Part shown: positions 1 through 7,774 of the stretch, one piece after another
How positions within the stretch are numbered: position 1 is the stretch's first letter
How the letters are laid out: the number at the start of each line of letters is the position of its first letter
Assembly: GCA_049324835.1 (NCBI GenBank)
Contig: JBMOMT010000053.1
Span: forward strand, 1 to 64,000
DNA length: 64,000 nucleotides
Direction: 5' to 3'
Source of the DNA: JBMOMT01 sp049324835
GTDB taxonomy: Bacteria; Chloroflexota; Anaerolineae; CAYNKW01
The notes under the pieces: generated by a model
The model's database searches: none
What the model saw: only the letters and a program-made list of their open reading frames with translations
Told to the model about the DNA's origin: nothing
Made by a program: the position numbers and the translations under genes

Positions 1-39
1 ACGGCTCTTGCAAGAGCCTGCGGGAGGGTGAGCAGTTAC
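1..39. repeat. Right end of a miniature inverted-repeat element (MITE copy A, partial)
   Basis: The first 39 bases end in CCTGCGGGAGGGTGAGCAGT followed by TAC, the same terminal sequence as four other copies in the window (1194-1346, 12453-12594, 41376-41496, 53353-53494). The rest of the element lies outside the window. Confidence 0.7.
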
Positions 40-138
40 CTTTTTTCAAGAGAGTCACAGATAGACAAGTGTTGAACTCGTGCTAAAAGCGCGTTGCACC
101 TGCTCCGTGGGCGAATTTAACATTGTCGAGCTACGATG

Positions 139-162
139 CCCTTCGACTATGCTCAGGGCAGG
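139..162 (+). repeat. CTTCGACTATGCTCAGGGCAG-type dispersed repeat
   Basis: The core CTTCGACTATGCTCAGGGCA recurs with small changes at 279-299 and, inside a coding region, at 43636-43660. When read in frame it encodes LRLCSGQ- or FGFAQDR-like peptides. Confidence 0.7.
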
Positions 163-278
163 CCTATGGCGGCGTCACCACCAGCATCATCCCCCTGACA
201 CTGACGGACCGCCTCTACCAAGACCGCCCGCTTGACGCCGCCACCGACCTGGTGTATCATGGGGCTGGCCGCTATTAC

Positions 279-299
279 CTTCGGCTTTGCTCAGGGCAG
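279..299 (+). repeat. CTTCGGCTTTGCTCAGGGCAG-type dispersed repeat
   Basis: Second copy of the repeat at 139-162, in the same orientation. Confidence 0.7.
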
Positions 300-446
300 A
301 CGACCCGCAACTCGGCCAGCGTTTGCAGCCTCATCCCAGCGGCGGACTCGCCGCCGGCGTATTTTTCGATCATCCCGTAGGGGCGAGGTCTCCTCGTCCC
401 AGCAGGCGGGTCTGACCCGCCCCACCCATGAAACGGAGGAGCCATC

Positions 447-1169
447 GTGAAAACCATCGGCCTGATCGGCGGCATGAGCTGGGAATCGTCCATCGAATAC
501 TATCGCCTCATCAACCAGACCGTCCGCGAGAAACTCGGCGGCCTCCATTCGGCCAAAAGTATCATGTACTCGGTCGATTTCGCCGAGATCGAAGCCCTGC
601 AACACCAGGGCCGCTGGGACGACGCCACCCGGCTGATGATCCAGGCTGCGGCCCATGTCGAAAAAGGCGGCGCCGATTTTATCGTCATCTGCACCAACAC
701 CATGCACCGCATGGCAGACGCGGTGCAGGCGCAGATCGGCATCCCGCTGCTGCACATCGCCGACGCCACGGCGGCCAGGATCAGGGCCCTGGGGCTGGAG
801 AAGGTCGGCCTGCTGGGCACCCGCTTTACCATGGAGGAGGCTTTCTACCGCGGCCGGCTGGTCGAGCGGCACGGCCTGGAGGTGCTGATTCCGGACGAAG
901 CGGAGCGAGAGCTGGTCCACCGCGTCATCTATGACGAGCTGGTGCTGGGTGAGATCAACCCCGCTTCCAAAGCGAGGTACATCCAGGTGATGGACGGCCT
1001 GGTTTCCAGGGGCGCTCAGGGCGTCATCCTGGGTTGCACCGAGATCGGGCTGCTGGTCGGGGAGCGGGACGTCCGGGCGCCGGTGTTCGACACGGCCCGC
1101 ATCCACGCCGTGGCCGCCGTGGAATACGCCCTGGGCGAGCAGGCGTTCGAAGCCCGGCAGGGACCCTGA
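447..1169 (+). CDS. Aspartate/glutamate racemase family protein
   Basis: A 240-residue cofactor-independent amino acid racemase, expected to interconvert L- and D-aspartate, glutamate or a related acid in the cytoplasm. The N-terminus (IGLIGGMSWESS) and the two catalytic cysteines, Cys82 in ICTNTMH and Cys197 in GCTEIGLL, match the family, and the length is normal. The GTG start is preceded by a good GGAGGA site 6 bases upstream. It sits alone between repeats, 400 bases before a regulator of a D-amino-acid-type catabolic run, which fits D-amino acid metabolism. Substrate is not decided by sequence; a RacX/YgeA-like broad specificity is possible. Confidence 0.88.
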   Translation: MKTIGLIGGMSWESSIEYYRLINQTVREKLGGLHSAKSIMYSVDFAEIEALQHQGRWDDATRLMIQAAAHVEKGGADFIVICTNTMHRMADAVQAQIGIPLLHIADATAARIRALGLEKVGLLGTRFTMEEAFYRGRLVERHGLEVLIPDEAERELVHRVIYDELVLGEINPASKARYIQVMDGLVSRGAQGVILGCTEIGLLVGERDVRAPVFDTARIHAVAAVEYALGEQAFEARQGP

Positions 1170-1193
1170 CACAGGCGTATTTGTTGTCTGGGG

Positions 1194-1346
1194 GTAACTG
1201 CTCAGCCTACCCTCCCGCAGGTTAAAATCGTTCATCCCATGCCACCATCTGGCCGACTGGACCCGGCAAATCTGCAAACAGTGGCGGCACAAGGAGGCAC
1301 GGCACGCCGTGCCCCTCCAAGAGCCTGCGGGAGGGTGAGCAGTTAC
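1194..1346 (+). mobile_element. MITE copy B, complete, with 8-bp target duplication
   Basis: A 153-bp non-coding element with terminal inverted repeats: GTAACTGCTCAGCCTACCCT at the left and AGGGTGAGCAGTTAC at the right. It is flanked by perfect direct repeats GTCTGGGG at 1186-1193 and 1347-1354, which is the mark of a transposition event. The interior is shared with copies C (reversed) and E. It encodes no protein. Confidence 0.85.
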
Positions 1347-1468
1347 GTCTGGGGCAGACCAGAGACTATACACTCCGGGTAAACAATTTCAGCGCAAAAG
1401 GGCTTCTTCGACGGGCTCAGGATGATCGAGTGCCCCCAAGTACAAGTGCACACCACCGTTCGGGTGCT

Positions 1469-1497
1469 TTGACAGATTCTTTTTTGTATGCTATAAT
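1469..1497 (+). promoter_or_regulatory. Consensus sigma-70-type promoter of the GntR gene
   Basis: TTGACA at 1469-1474 and TATAAT at 1492-1497 are separated by exactly 17 bases. Transcription should start near 1504, at the edge of a perfect palindrome. Confidence 0.85.
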
Positions 1498-1503
1498 GAA
1501 TTC

Positions 1504-1521
1504 ATAAACGAATTCGTTTAT
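1504..1521. promoter_or_regulatory. Perfect 18-bp palindrome, probable operator
   Basis: ATAAACGAATTCGTTTAT is a perfect palindrome placed at the predicted transcription start of the regulator gene. That position suggests autorepression by the GntR protein encoded directly downstream. The binding assignment is inferred. Confidence 0.7.
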
Positions 1522-1596
1522 CCTCCAGGTTGCGCCGTTTCCCTCGTTCCGGCCCTTTTTTAATCCCTGTTTTTTGTGCTCAGATCGGAACTCGTT

Positions 1597-2268
1597 ATGG
1601 ATATCGAGAGCGAGAGTTTGGTCGATCGTGTCTTTGAGCGGATCCTTCACTTGCTGCGGGGTCGGGGGCTGTTCAGTGTTGAAGTGCTCCGCGCGGCCAA
1701 CCTGGCCGAAGAACTGGGCGTAAGCCGTACACCGGTGAACCTGGCTCTGGTGCGCCTGCAGAGCGAAGGGTTGATTCAGAAGAACGTGGGTCGAGGATGG
1801 GCCACCATACCTCTCTCGCTGGAAGACATTGAGAGCATTTTTGATCTCAAAGACCTGTTAGAACCCTATGAAGCTCGCTGCGCCGCAGAAAACATTACCC
1901 CACAAACGTCCACCACGCTGTTAGCCATTGTTCGAGAAATGGAGCGATCTTGTGAGACCGATGATCTGGATGTCTGGTTGTCTGCCGATAACCGCTACCA
2001 CAGTTTGTTGCAAGCGATCGTCGGCAACCGGCAGTTGACGCGGTTTCAACAGCAGCTCAACCACCAACTCTATCGCCTTCAGGTGGGACACCTGGCCATG
2101 AAGGGACGGCTCATCGAGGCCTGCCAGGAGCATCGTTTAGTGGCCGAAGCCATTGTGGCAGGCGATCCTGATCTGGCCGCTGAGAATGCCCGACGACACA
2201 TATCCACCCTGCGAGCAAACGTGATCGATGTCGTCAAGAACATTCTACTGCCTTTTCTTGGGCAATAG
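1597..2268 (+). CDS. GntR-family transcriptional regulator (FadR/FCD type)
   Basis: A 223-residue regulator with an N-terminal winged helix (LAEELGVSRTPVNLALVRL) followed by an all-helical FCD-like ligand domain, typical of regulators of acid or amino acid catabolism. The ATG at 1597 is preferred to an in-frame GTG at 1576, which has no binding site; the ATG has a weak GGA 6 bases upstream. It lies ahead of a peptide-type importer and catabolic genes on the same strand and probably controls them in response to a carboxylate-like ligand. Its last codons run into a dispersed repeat that starts at 2262, so the C-terminus may have been reshaped by that insertion. Confidence 0.85.
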   Translation: MDIESESLVDRVFERILHLLRGRGLFSVEVLRAANLAEELGVSRTPVNLALVRLQSEGLIQKNVGRGWATIPLSLEDIESIFDLKDLLEPYEARCAAENITPQTSTTLLAIVREMERSCETDDLDVWLSADNRYHSLLQAIVGNRQLTRFQQQLNHQLYRLQVGHLAMKGRLIEACQEHRLVAEAIVAGDPDLAAENARRHISTLRANVIDVVKNILLPFLGQ

Positions 2269-2413
2269 TTTTGCATTTTTTACAGGTTCTCTGAAAATAA
2301 CCGCAGAGGCGCCGAGATCGCCGAGAAAAACCAGAAAATTCTCTGCGCCCTCTGCGTCTCGGCGGTGAAATAGATCACTGTTTGACCCGCTTGTAAAATC
2401 TGCAAAAGTACTG
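2262..2413 (+). repeat. 152-bp palindromic dispersed repeat (family R2, copy a)
   Basis: Nearly identical to 56468-56619, with only a handful of differences. The ends form an imperfect inverted repeat of about 24 bp (TTTTGCATTTTTTACAGG and CTTGTAAAATCTGCAAAA), and a nested palindrome (ACCGCAGAGGCGCCGAGA ... TCTCGGCGGT) lies inside. It overlaps the stop codon of the GntR gene and abuts the permease gene. Confidence 0.85.
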
Positions 2414-2437
2414 TTGAGATGTGTGCGGGGGAAAAAG

Positions 2438-3385
2438 ATGGCTTTTTTTATCGTTCGACGCCTCATTGCGCTTGTTCCCATTCTCTTGTTTGTTTCACTC
2501 ATCGTTTTCTCCATCATGCGGCTGATTCCCGGCGACCCCGTAGACGTGATGTACGGCACGGAGGGAATCAGCAAAGAGACCCAGGCTGCTATCCGGCACA
2601 AATTGGGCCTGGATCAGCCGATCCTGGTGCAATATTTCCGCTGGCTGCGCCGTCTGCTCACGGGCGATTGGGGCGTCTCTTTCATCAATGGCCAGCCGGT
2701 GCTGGACACCATTCTGCTTAAACTCCCCAAGACCTATCTCCTGGCCACGGCCAGTATGATCCTGGCTTTGCTCATCTCTTTTCCGCTGGGCATCATCGCC
2801 GCCGTCAACCGCAACACCGGCATCGACTACGGGGCCATGGTGCTGGCGCTGCTGGGTATCTCGGTGCCCAGTTTTTGGATGGGCATCATGCTGGTGCTGG
2901 TCTTTGCCCTGAAACTGGGCTGGCTGCCCAGCATCGGCTACGTGAGTTTTATCGAGTCTCCCTGGGAGGCGCTGAAACATCTGGTGCTGCCTTCTTTTGC
3001 CATGGGCACAGCCCTGACCGGCACCTTCACCCGGCTGGTTCGTTCCAGCCTGCTGGAGATTCTGGCCCAGGATTACGTGCGCACCGCCAGGGCCAAAGGC
3101 CTGATGGAGCGGGTTGTTATCTTGCGGCACGCCCTCAAAAACGCCATCATTCCCGTGGTGACGGTGGTGGGCATGTGGTTCGGCTTTTTGTTATCTGGTT
3201 CGGTGGTCATCGAGAGCATCTTTTCGTGGCCTGGCGTCGGCCAGTTGCTCGTCAACTCGATTCTCAGCCGCGATTATCCTGTGGTGCAAAACGTGGTGCT
3301 CGTCGTTTCTGTCACCTTTGTCCTGGTCAATCTACTCGTCGACATCGCCTACACCTTTTTCGATCCACGAATTCGTCTGTCCTGA
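2438..3385 (+). CDS. ABC transporter permease, DppB/GsiC type
   Basis: A 315-residue inner-membrane permease of the oligopeptide/dipeptide importer family. It starts with the typical MAFFIVRRLIALVPILL first helix and RLIPGDPVD motif, has about six membrane segments, and carries the EAA-loop region (YVRTARAKGL) that contacts an ATPase. The ATG at 2438 follows GGGGGA and is preferred to an upstream ATG lying in repeat DNA. A solute-binding lipoprotein gene follows, then the partner permease, an unusual order. No DppD/DppF ATPase gene is nearby, so shared ATPases elsewhere are probable. Confidence 0.9.
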   Translation: MAFFIVRRLIALVPILLFVSLIVFSIMRLIPGDPVDVMYGTEGISKETQAAIRHKLGLDQPILVQYFRWLRRLLTGDWGVSFINGQPVLDTILLKLPKTYLLATASMILALLISFPLGIIAAVNRNTGIDYGAMVLALLGISVPSFWMGIMLVLVFALKLGWLPSIGYVSFIESPWEALKHLVLPSFAMGTALTGTFTRLVRSSLLEILAQDYVRTARAKGLMERVVILRHALKNAIIPVVTVVGMWFGFLLSGSVVIESIFSWPGVGQLLVNSILSRDYPVVQNVVLVVSVTFVLVNLLVDIAYTFFDPRIRLS

Positions 3386-3525
3386 CCCGTCCGATCAGTA
3401 CTGGAAAGGAGGTGAAAGGGACCCCCTAAAAACAACACGGCTTGCAGGCAACGCCCTGCCCAGGCTATCGACACCTGCGAGTGCAGATACAGCACCGTTT
3501 GTGTCAATTCCAAAGGAGGAATCAA

Positions 3526-5238
3526 GTGAACAAGAAATGGTGGCCTGTTCTGTCTTTGATTATGACTCTGATTCTGCTGGTCGGCTGCGCCACACCCACA
3601 CCCGAAGTCATTGAGAAAGTGGTGACCAAAGAAGTGGAAAAAGTGGTCACTCAGGTGGTCAAAGAGACCGTCAAGGAGACGGTCGTCGTCGAAGGTACGC
3701 CCCAGGTGGTTGAAAAAGAGGTGACCAAGGTCGTGGAAAAGGTGGTCACGGCGACGCCGGAACCTCAAGCGCCCGGTGGTGGCACCTTTGTGGGCAGCCT
3801 CTATATCACCATCAGCATGATCGATCCACACCGCGCCGTCGAATTCTCCGACGGCACCGTCCTGCCGCTAGTATTCGAGGGACTGGTGGCCTTTGGCGCC
3901 GACGGTGAGTGGAAAGGCGTGCTGGCCGAATCGTGGGATGTCTCTGCCGATGGCCTGACCTGGACCTTCCATCTTCGCCAGGGGGTCAAATTCCACAACG
4001 GGCGCGAGATGACGGCCGACGACGTGATCTATAGCTTTGGCCGCATCCTCGACGAAAACACCGGCGCTTCCATGCGCAGCTACTTTACCAAGATCGGAAG
4101 CTATGAGGCTGTAGACCCCTACACCGTCAAGTTCGTGCTCACCGGTGGTGCAGGCACCTTTCTCAGCGAGCTGGGTCTGGGTTCGCGGGCAGCCATCATC
4201 GCCAGGGAATGTGTCACCCAAGATGGTACTGTGGTTCACCCCATCGGCACCGGGCCTTTCGAGTTCCTGTGGTGGAAGCCGGGCGAGGAATTCCGCGTCA
4301 AACGCTTCGACGACTATTGGGGCCAGGTGGCCAAGATCGATGAAGCCGTGTTCAAGTTCATCCCTGACGACACCGTGCGCCTCACCGCTCTCCAAACCGG
4401 CGAGATCGATTGGATGCGGCGCATCCCCTACGATCAGGTTGTCAAGATCCAGGGTGAACCTATCGAGGGCGTCGAAATGGCTCTGCTTTACGAGAGCCGC
4501 ACCGTTCGTTTTAACTTTAACTGCACCCGCCCGCCCTTTGACGATCCACGCGTGCGCCAGGCTATAGCCCACCTCATCGACAAGGACGCCTACAACGAAG
4601 CCATCTGGTATGGCGTCGGCAACCCGCACAACCAGCCCTTTTCTCCGGGCTCGTTCCTGGAGCTCCCCGTGGATGATCCCTATCGCAGCGGCGACATCGA
4701 AGCGGCCAAGGCCCTGCTGGCCGAAGCCGGCTATCCCGATGGCCTGGAGATCAATGCCATCAGCCACGTTCCATACAAAAACTCCTGGGAGTTTCTCGTG
4801 GCTGTTTTCAGCCAGGTGGGCATCACGGTCAACGTCGAGTACATGGATTCGGCCCAGTGGACCAAGCAGGCCAAAGAGTTGGATTATGATGCCATGCTGG
4901 CCTCACAGTCTGGCATTTATCACTGGGACCGCACCTACAGTTATTTCGAACAGGCCAGTTCGGCCAGTTGGCTGGTGGGTGGTTACCAGAACGATGCCGT
5001 GTCGGAACTGCTGGCCAAGGGAAGGAACGAAGCCGACCTGACTGTGGCCAAGGAATACTATACCCAGATCCTCCAACTGACTCAGGACGACATGGCCGCT
5101 GTCTTTATCGGCGCAGAGCCCGACGTGCAAGTCTGGCGGACCTGGGTCGAAGGGTACGAGCCCAACGCCAGCAACACCAACCTGGTTGGGCCCGGCTGGG
5201 GTCTCAACTATATCAGCCTGGATAACAAACCCGAATAG
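3526..5238 (+). CDS. Extracellular solute-binding lipoprotein, family 5 (peptide/nickel type)
   Basis: A 570-residue periplasmic/cell-surface substrate receptor for the importer encoded around it. A GTG start with AAAGGAGG 5 bases ahead gives a lipoprotein signal ending LLVGC (Cys21). Residues about 29-77 form a Val/Glu/Lys-rich heptad linker (VEKVVTKEVEKVV) that probably lifts the binding domain off the membrane. The rest is a complete SBP-5 domain (SWDVSADGLTWTFHLR, GTGPFEF, ARQAIAHLIDK-like). The linker is typical of Chloroflexota binding proteins. Ligand is unknown; neighbouring genes suggest N-acyl or D-amino acid compounds. Confidence 0.9.
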   Translation: MNKKWWPVLSLIMTLILLVGCATPTPEVIEKVVTKEVEKVVTQVVKETVKETVVVEGTPQVVEKEVTKVVEKVVTATPEPQAPGGGTFVGSLYITISMIDPHRAVEFSDGTVLPLVFEGLVAFGADGEWKGVLAESWDVSADGLTWTFHLRQGVKFHNGREMTADDVIYSFGRILDENTGASMRSYFTKIGSYEAVDPYTVKFVLTGGAGTFLSELGLGSRAAIIARECVTQDGTVVHPIGTGPFEFLWWKPGEEFRVKRFDDYWGQVAKIDEAVFKFIPDDTVRLTALQTGEIDWMRRIPYDQVVKIQGEPIEGVEMALLYESRTVRFNFNCTRPPFDDPRVRQAIAHLIDKDAYNEAIWYGVGNPHNQPFSPGSFLELPVDDPYRSGDIEAAKALLAEAGYPDGLEINAISHVPYKNSWEFLVAVFSQVGITVNVEYMDSAQWTKQAKELDYDAMLASQSGIYHWDRTYSYFEQASSASWLVGGYQNDAVSELLAKGRNEADLTVAKEYYTQILQLTQDDMAAVFIGAEPDVQVWRTWVEGYEPNASNTNLVGPGWGLNYISLDNKPE

Positions 5239-5251
5239 TCGCTCCTTGTGT

Positions 5252-5287
5252 GCGTATAGTGGCGCAGAGTTCCGCGCCACTATACGC
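5252..5287. repeat. Perfect 14-bp stem hairpin between binding protein and second permease
   Basis: GCGTATAGTGGCGC at 5252-5265 pairs perfectly with GCGCCACTATACGC at 5274-5287 around an 8-base loop. No T-run follows, so it is not a standard terminator. It may stabilise the upstream mRNA and keep the binding protein more abundant than the permease. Confidence 0.75.
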
Positions 5288-5307
5288 CCGGTTCGAGGAA
5301 AAGAGCC

Positions 5308-6210
5308 ATGGACAAAACAGCCGCCGACGCCAATGCCTTGAGAGATCGCCTGGACTCACCCGGAAGCAGATCACCCTGGTACACAGCCTGGAGAGAACTC
5401 TGGCGCAGCAAGATCGCTGTCTTTGGATTGATGGTTGTCATTCTGCTCATCTTTTCGGCCCTCGCTGCGCCGATTGTCTCGCCAGCCGATCCAATAGCCG
5501 TCGACATCAAGGGGCGTTTTGCAACCCCTTCGGTGGAGCACCCCTTTGGCACCGACAACTTTGGGCGTGACATCGCTGCCAGGGTGATCTATGGCGCCCG
5601 CATTTCGCTCCAGGTGGGCGTGGTCTCGACCGTTTTTGCCCTCATCGTCGGCGTGGCGGTTGGCGCGGTGGCCGCTTTTATCGGCGGCCAGATGGATAAT
5701 GCCGTCATGCGATTCATGGATGCTCTGTTGGCGTTTCCCAGCATCATGCTGGCCTTGCTGCTGCGCTTCGTGTTGGGCCCCAGTATCACCAGCGTCATGA
5801 TCGCCATTGCCATCATCCGGGTGCCTATCTTTGCCCGCACGGTGCGCTCTTCGGTGCTGGCAGAACGGGAGCGAGAGTACGTGGAAGCCGCGAGAGCCAT
5901 CGGGCAGACCAACCTGAGAATCCTGTTCAGTCACATTTTGCCCAACTCGCTGGCTCCGCTCATCGTGCTGGCCACGGTGCTGTTTGCCAATGCCATCGTC
6001 ATCGAAGCTTCGATGAGTTTCCTGGGCATCGGCACGCCGCCGCCCAATCCCAGTTGGGGCATCATGCTCAGCGATGGACGACAATACATGCTGGATCACC
6101 TGCACGTGGTGCTCTTTCCAGGCCTGGCCATCTCTTTGGCGGTGCTGGGCGTCAATCTGTTCGGCGACGGCCTGCGCGATGCGCTCGATCCACGCCTGAT
6201 GTACCGATAG
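5308..6210 (+). CDS. ABC transporter permease, DppC/GsiD type
   Basis: A 300-residue inner-membrane permease, partner of the DppB-like protein at 2438-3385. It has the family N-terminus (SPWYTAWRELWRSKIAVFGL), the HPFGTDNFGRDI motif, several membrane helices and the EAA loop (YVEAARAIGQTN) with the ending FGDGLRDALDPR. Length and motifs are complete. The ATG is chosen from the motif spacing; the upstream site is weak (GAGGAAAAGAG). Together with the binding protein it forms the membrane pore for uptake of a peptide-like substrate, likely energised by ATPases encoded elsewhere. Confidence 0.9.
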   Translation: MDKTAADANALRDRLDSPGSRSPWYTAWRELWRSKIAVFGLMVVILLIFSALAAPIVSPADPIAVDIKGRFATPSVEHPFGTDNFGRDIAARVIYGARISLQVGVVSTVFALIVGVAVGAVAAFIGGQMDNAVMRFMDALLAFPSIMLALLLRFVLGPSITSVMIAIAIIRVPIFARTVRSSVLAEREREYVEAARAIGQTNLRILFSHILPNSLAPLIVLATVLFANAIVIEASMSFLGIGTPPPNPSWGIMLSDGRQYMLDHLHVVLFPGLAISLAVLGVNLFGDGLRDALDPRLMYR

Positions 6211-6222
6211 GAGATCGACAAC

Positions 6223-7773
6223 ATGCTGGAACTGTCAATCCTCAACGGCAAAGTTATCGACGGCGCGGGAAATCCATGGTACAGAGCAAACATAGGCGTC
6301 AAAGACGGGCGCATCGTCGCCATCGGGCGAGAGGTGGGCGAGGCAGAGCGTATCATAGACGCTCAGGGCTGGATCGTGGCGCCTGGTTTTATCGACATGC
6401 ACACCCACTCGGGGGCTTCCCTGCTGGCCGATCCTCGTGGGGAGAGCGCTGTGCGCCAGGGCGTGACCACTCATGTCATCGGCAACTGTGGCCACTCCAC
6501 GTTCCCACTGTCTGAACCGACGACGTCCTGGCTGGCCCGGTTCAACGTCGAGCCCACCTGGCAGGACCTGACCGGCTACGCGGCGCGCATGCGAGAGCAG
6601 GGCATGGGCCTCAACGTCGTTCCGCTGGTGGGGCACGGCCCGGTGCGCGCTGCCGCCATGGGCGAGGCCGATCGTCCGCCCGACCCTGACGAGCTGGAAG
6701 CCATGAAGTATCTCGTGGCCCAGGCAATGGAGGCGGGCGCTTTTGGCATGAGCACCGGCCTCATCTATCCGCCCGGCTCCTTCGCCAAAACCGACGAGTT
6801 GATCGCGCTGGCCCGTGTCGTGGCCGAACACGGCGGATTCTATGCCTCTCACATCCGCGGCGAAGGGGTGCAGGTGATCGACGCGGTACGAGAGGCCATC
6901 CAGATCGGCGAGCAGGCCGACCTGCCGGTGCAGATCTCGCATCACAAAGCGGCCAGTCGCCAGAGCTGGGGTCTGGTCAACGACACGTTGAGTGTTTTGG
7001 AAATGGCGCGGGCGCGAGGCGTAGACGTCACCTGGGATCAATATCCTTACCTGGCGACCAGCACCGGCCTGCGTGTTTTTGTGCCCGAATGGGCCCACGA
7101 CGGCGGCACCGAGGCGCTGCTGGAGCGGATGCACGCGCCGGAAACCCGCCAGCGCATTTTGGCCGAGCTGCAAATGATGGACAAGAACTGGTCCGATATC
7201 TTGATCATCTCTTGCCCCACTCACAAAGAGTGGCAGGGACTGCGCCTGCCCGAGATCGCCGAGCGTCTGGAGCTGCCGCCGGAAGAGGCCATTCTGGAGA
7301 TTCTGCTGGCCGAAAACGCCGAAGTGGGTATGGTGAATTTCGCCATGTGCGAGGCCGACGTCGAAACCGTGATGCGCCACCCCGTCACCATGATCGGCTC
7401 CGATGGATTGGCCGTGGCCGTCGATGGGCCGACCAGCCAGGCGCGCCAGCATCCGCGCAGCTTTGGCACGTTTCCTCGCGTGCTGGGCCGTTACGTGCGC
7501 GAGCGGGGCGTTTTGAGTCTGGAGGACGCCGTACGCAAGATGAGCTCGGCTCCGGCCCAACGGCTGGGCCTGCGCGATAGGGGCCTGCTGCGCGAAGGCT
7601 CCTGGGCCGATATCGTCATTTTCGACCCGGACCGCGTGATCGACCGCGCCACCTTTGCCGAGCCGCACCAGTACCCGGAAGGCATCGCCTGGGTGCTGGT
7701 CAACGGGCAGCTGGTCGTTGAACGAGAAACCCACACCGGACAATTGCCCGGCAAGGTCTTGCTGAGGGAATAG
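6223..7773 (+). CDS. N-acyl-D-amino-acid deacylase (D-aminoacylase) family amidohydrolase
   Basis: A 516-residue zinc amidohydrolase of the D-aminoacylase group, expected to hydrolyse N-acyl-D-amino acids or related amides. It shows the ILNGKVIDGAGNPWY start, the metal-binding HTH in GFIDMHTHSG, the GNCG cysteine, ISHHK, and the C-terminal metal-site remnant (GSDGLAV). It starts 13 bases after the permease gene with a GGAG site and is followed by a dehydrogenase starting 2 bases after its stop, so it is part of one transcription unit. The link with an importer and an Asp/Glu-type racemase suggests use of D-amino acid derivatives. Confidence 0.88.
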   Translation: MLELSILNGKVIDGAGNPWYRANIGVKDGRIVAIGREVGEAERIIDAQGWIVAPGFIDMHTHSGASLLADPRGESAVRQGVTTHVIGNCGHSTFPLSEPTTSWLARFNVEPTWQDLTGYAARMREQGMGLNVVPLVGHGPVRAAAMGEADRPPDPDELEAMKYLVAQAMEAGAFGMSTGLIYPPGSFAKTDELIALARVVAEHGGFYASHIRGEGVQVIDAVREAIQIGEQADLPVQISHHKAASRQSWGLVNDTLSVLEMARARGVDVTWDQYPYLATSTGLRVFVPEWAHDGGTEALLERMHAPETRQRILAELQMMDKNWSDILIISCPTHKEWQGLRLPEIAERLELPPEEAILEILLAENAEVGMVNFAMCEADVETVMRHPVTMIGSDGLAVAVDGPTSQARQHPRSFGTFPRVLGRYVRERGVLSLEDAVRKMSSAPAQRLGLRDRGLLREGSWADIVIFDPDRVIDRATFAEPHQYPEGIAWVLVNGQLVVERETHTGQLPGKVLLRE

Positions 7774-7774
7774 C

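Larger units (their letters stand above)
40..446. other. Gene-free stretch with repeat debris
   Basis: No convincing gene is seen. A short open frame at 123-380 is built largely from two copies of a dispersed repeat and has no ribosome binding site or family resemblance. The segment also carries a GGGGCGAGG...CCTCGTCCC palindrome near 380-402. It may be a decayed gene, but nothing identifies it. Confidence 0.5.

Noticed and set aside
123..380. 85-codon frame with two LRLCSGQ peptides
   Set aside because: The peptides come from dispersed repeats; no start signal or family similarity.
291..1373. 360-codon minus-strand frame through the racemase and MITE B
   Set aside because: Runs antisense through the racemase and across a mobile element; no motif or binding site.
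5252..5287. Hairpin after the receptor gene as a terminator
   Set aside because: No T-run follows on either strand, and the next gene is clearly part of the same transport system.
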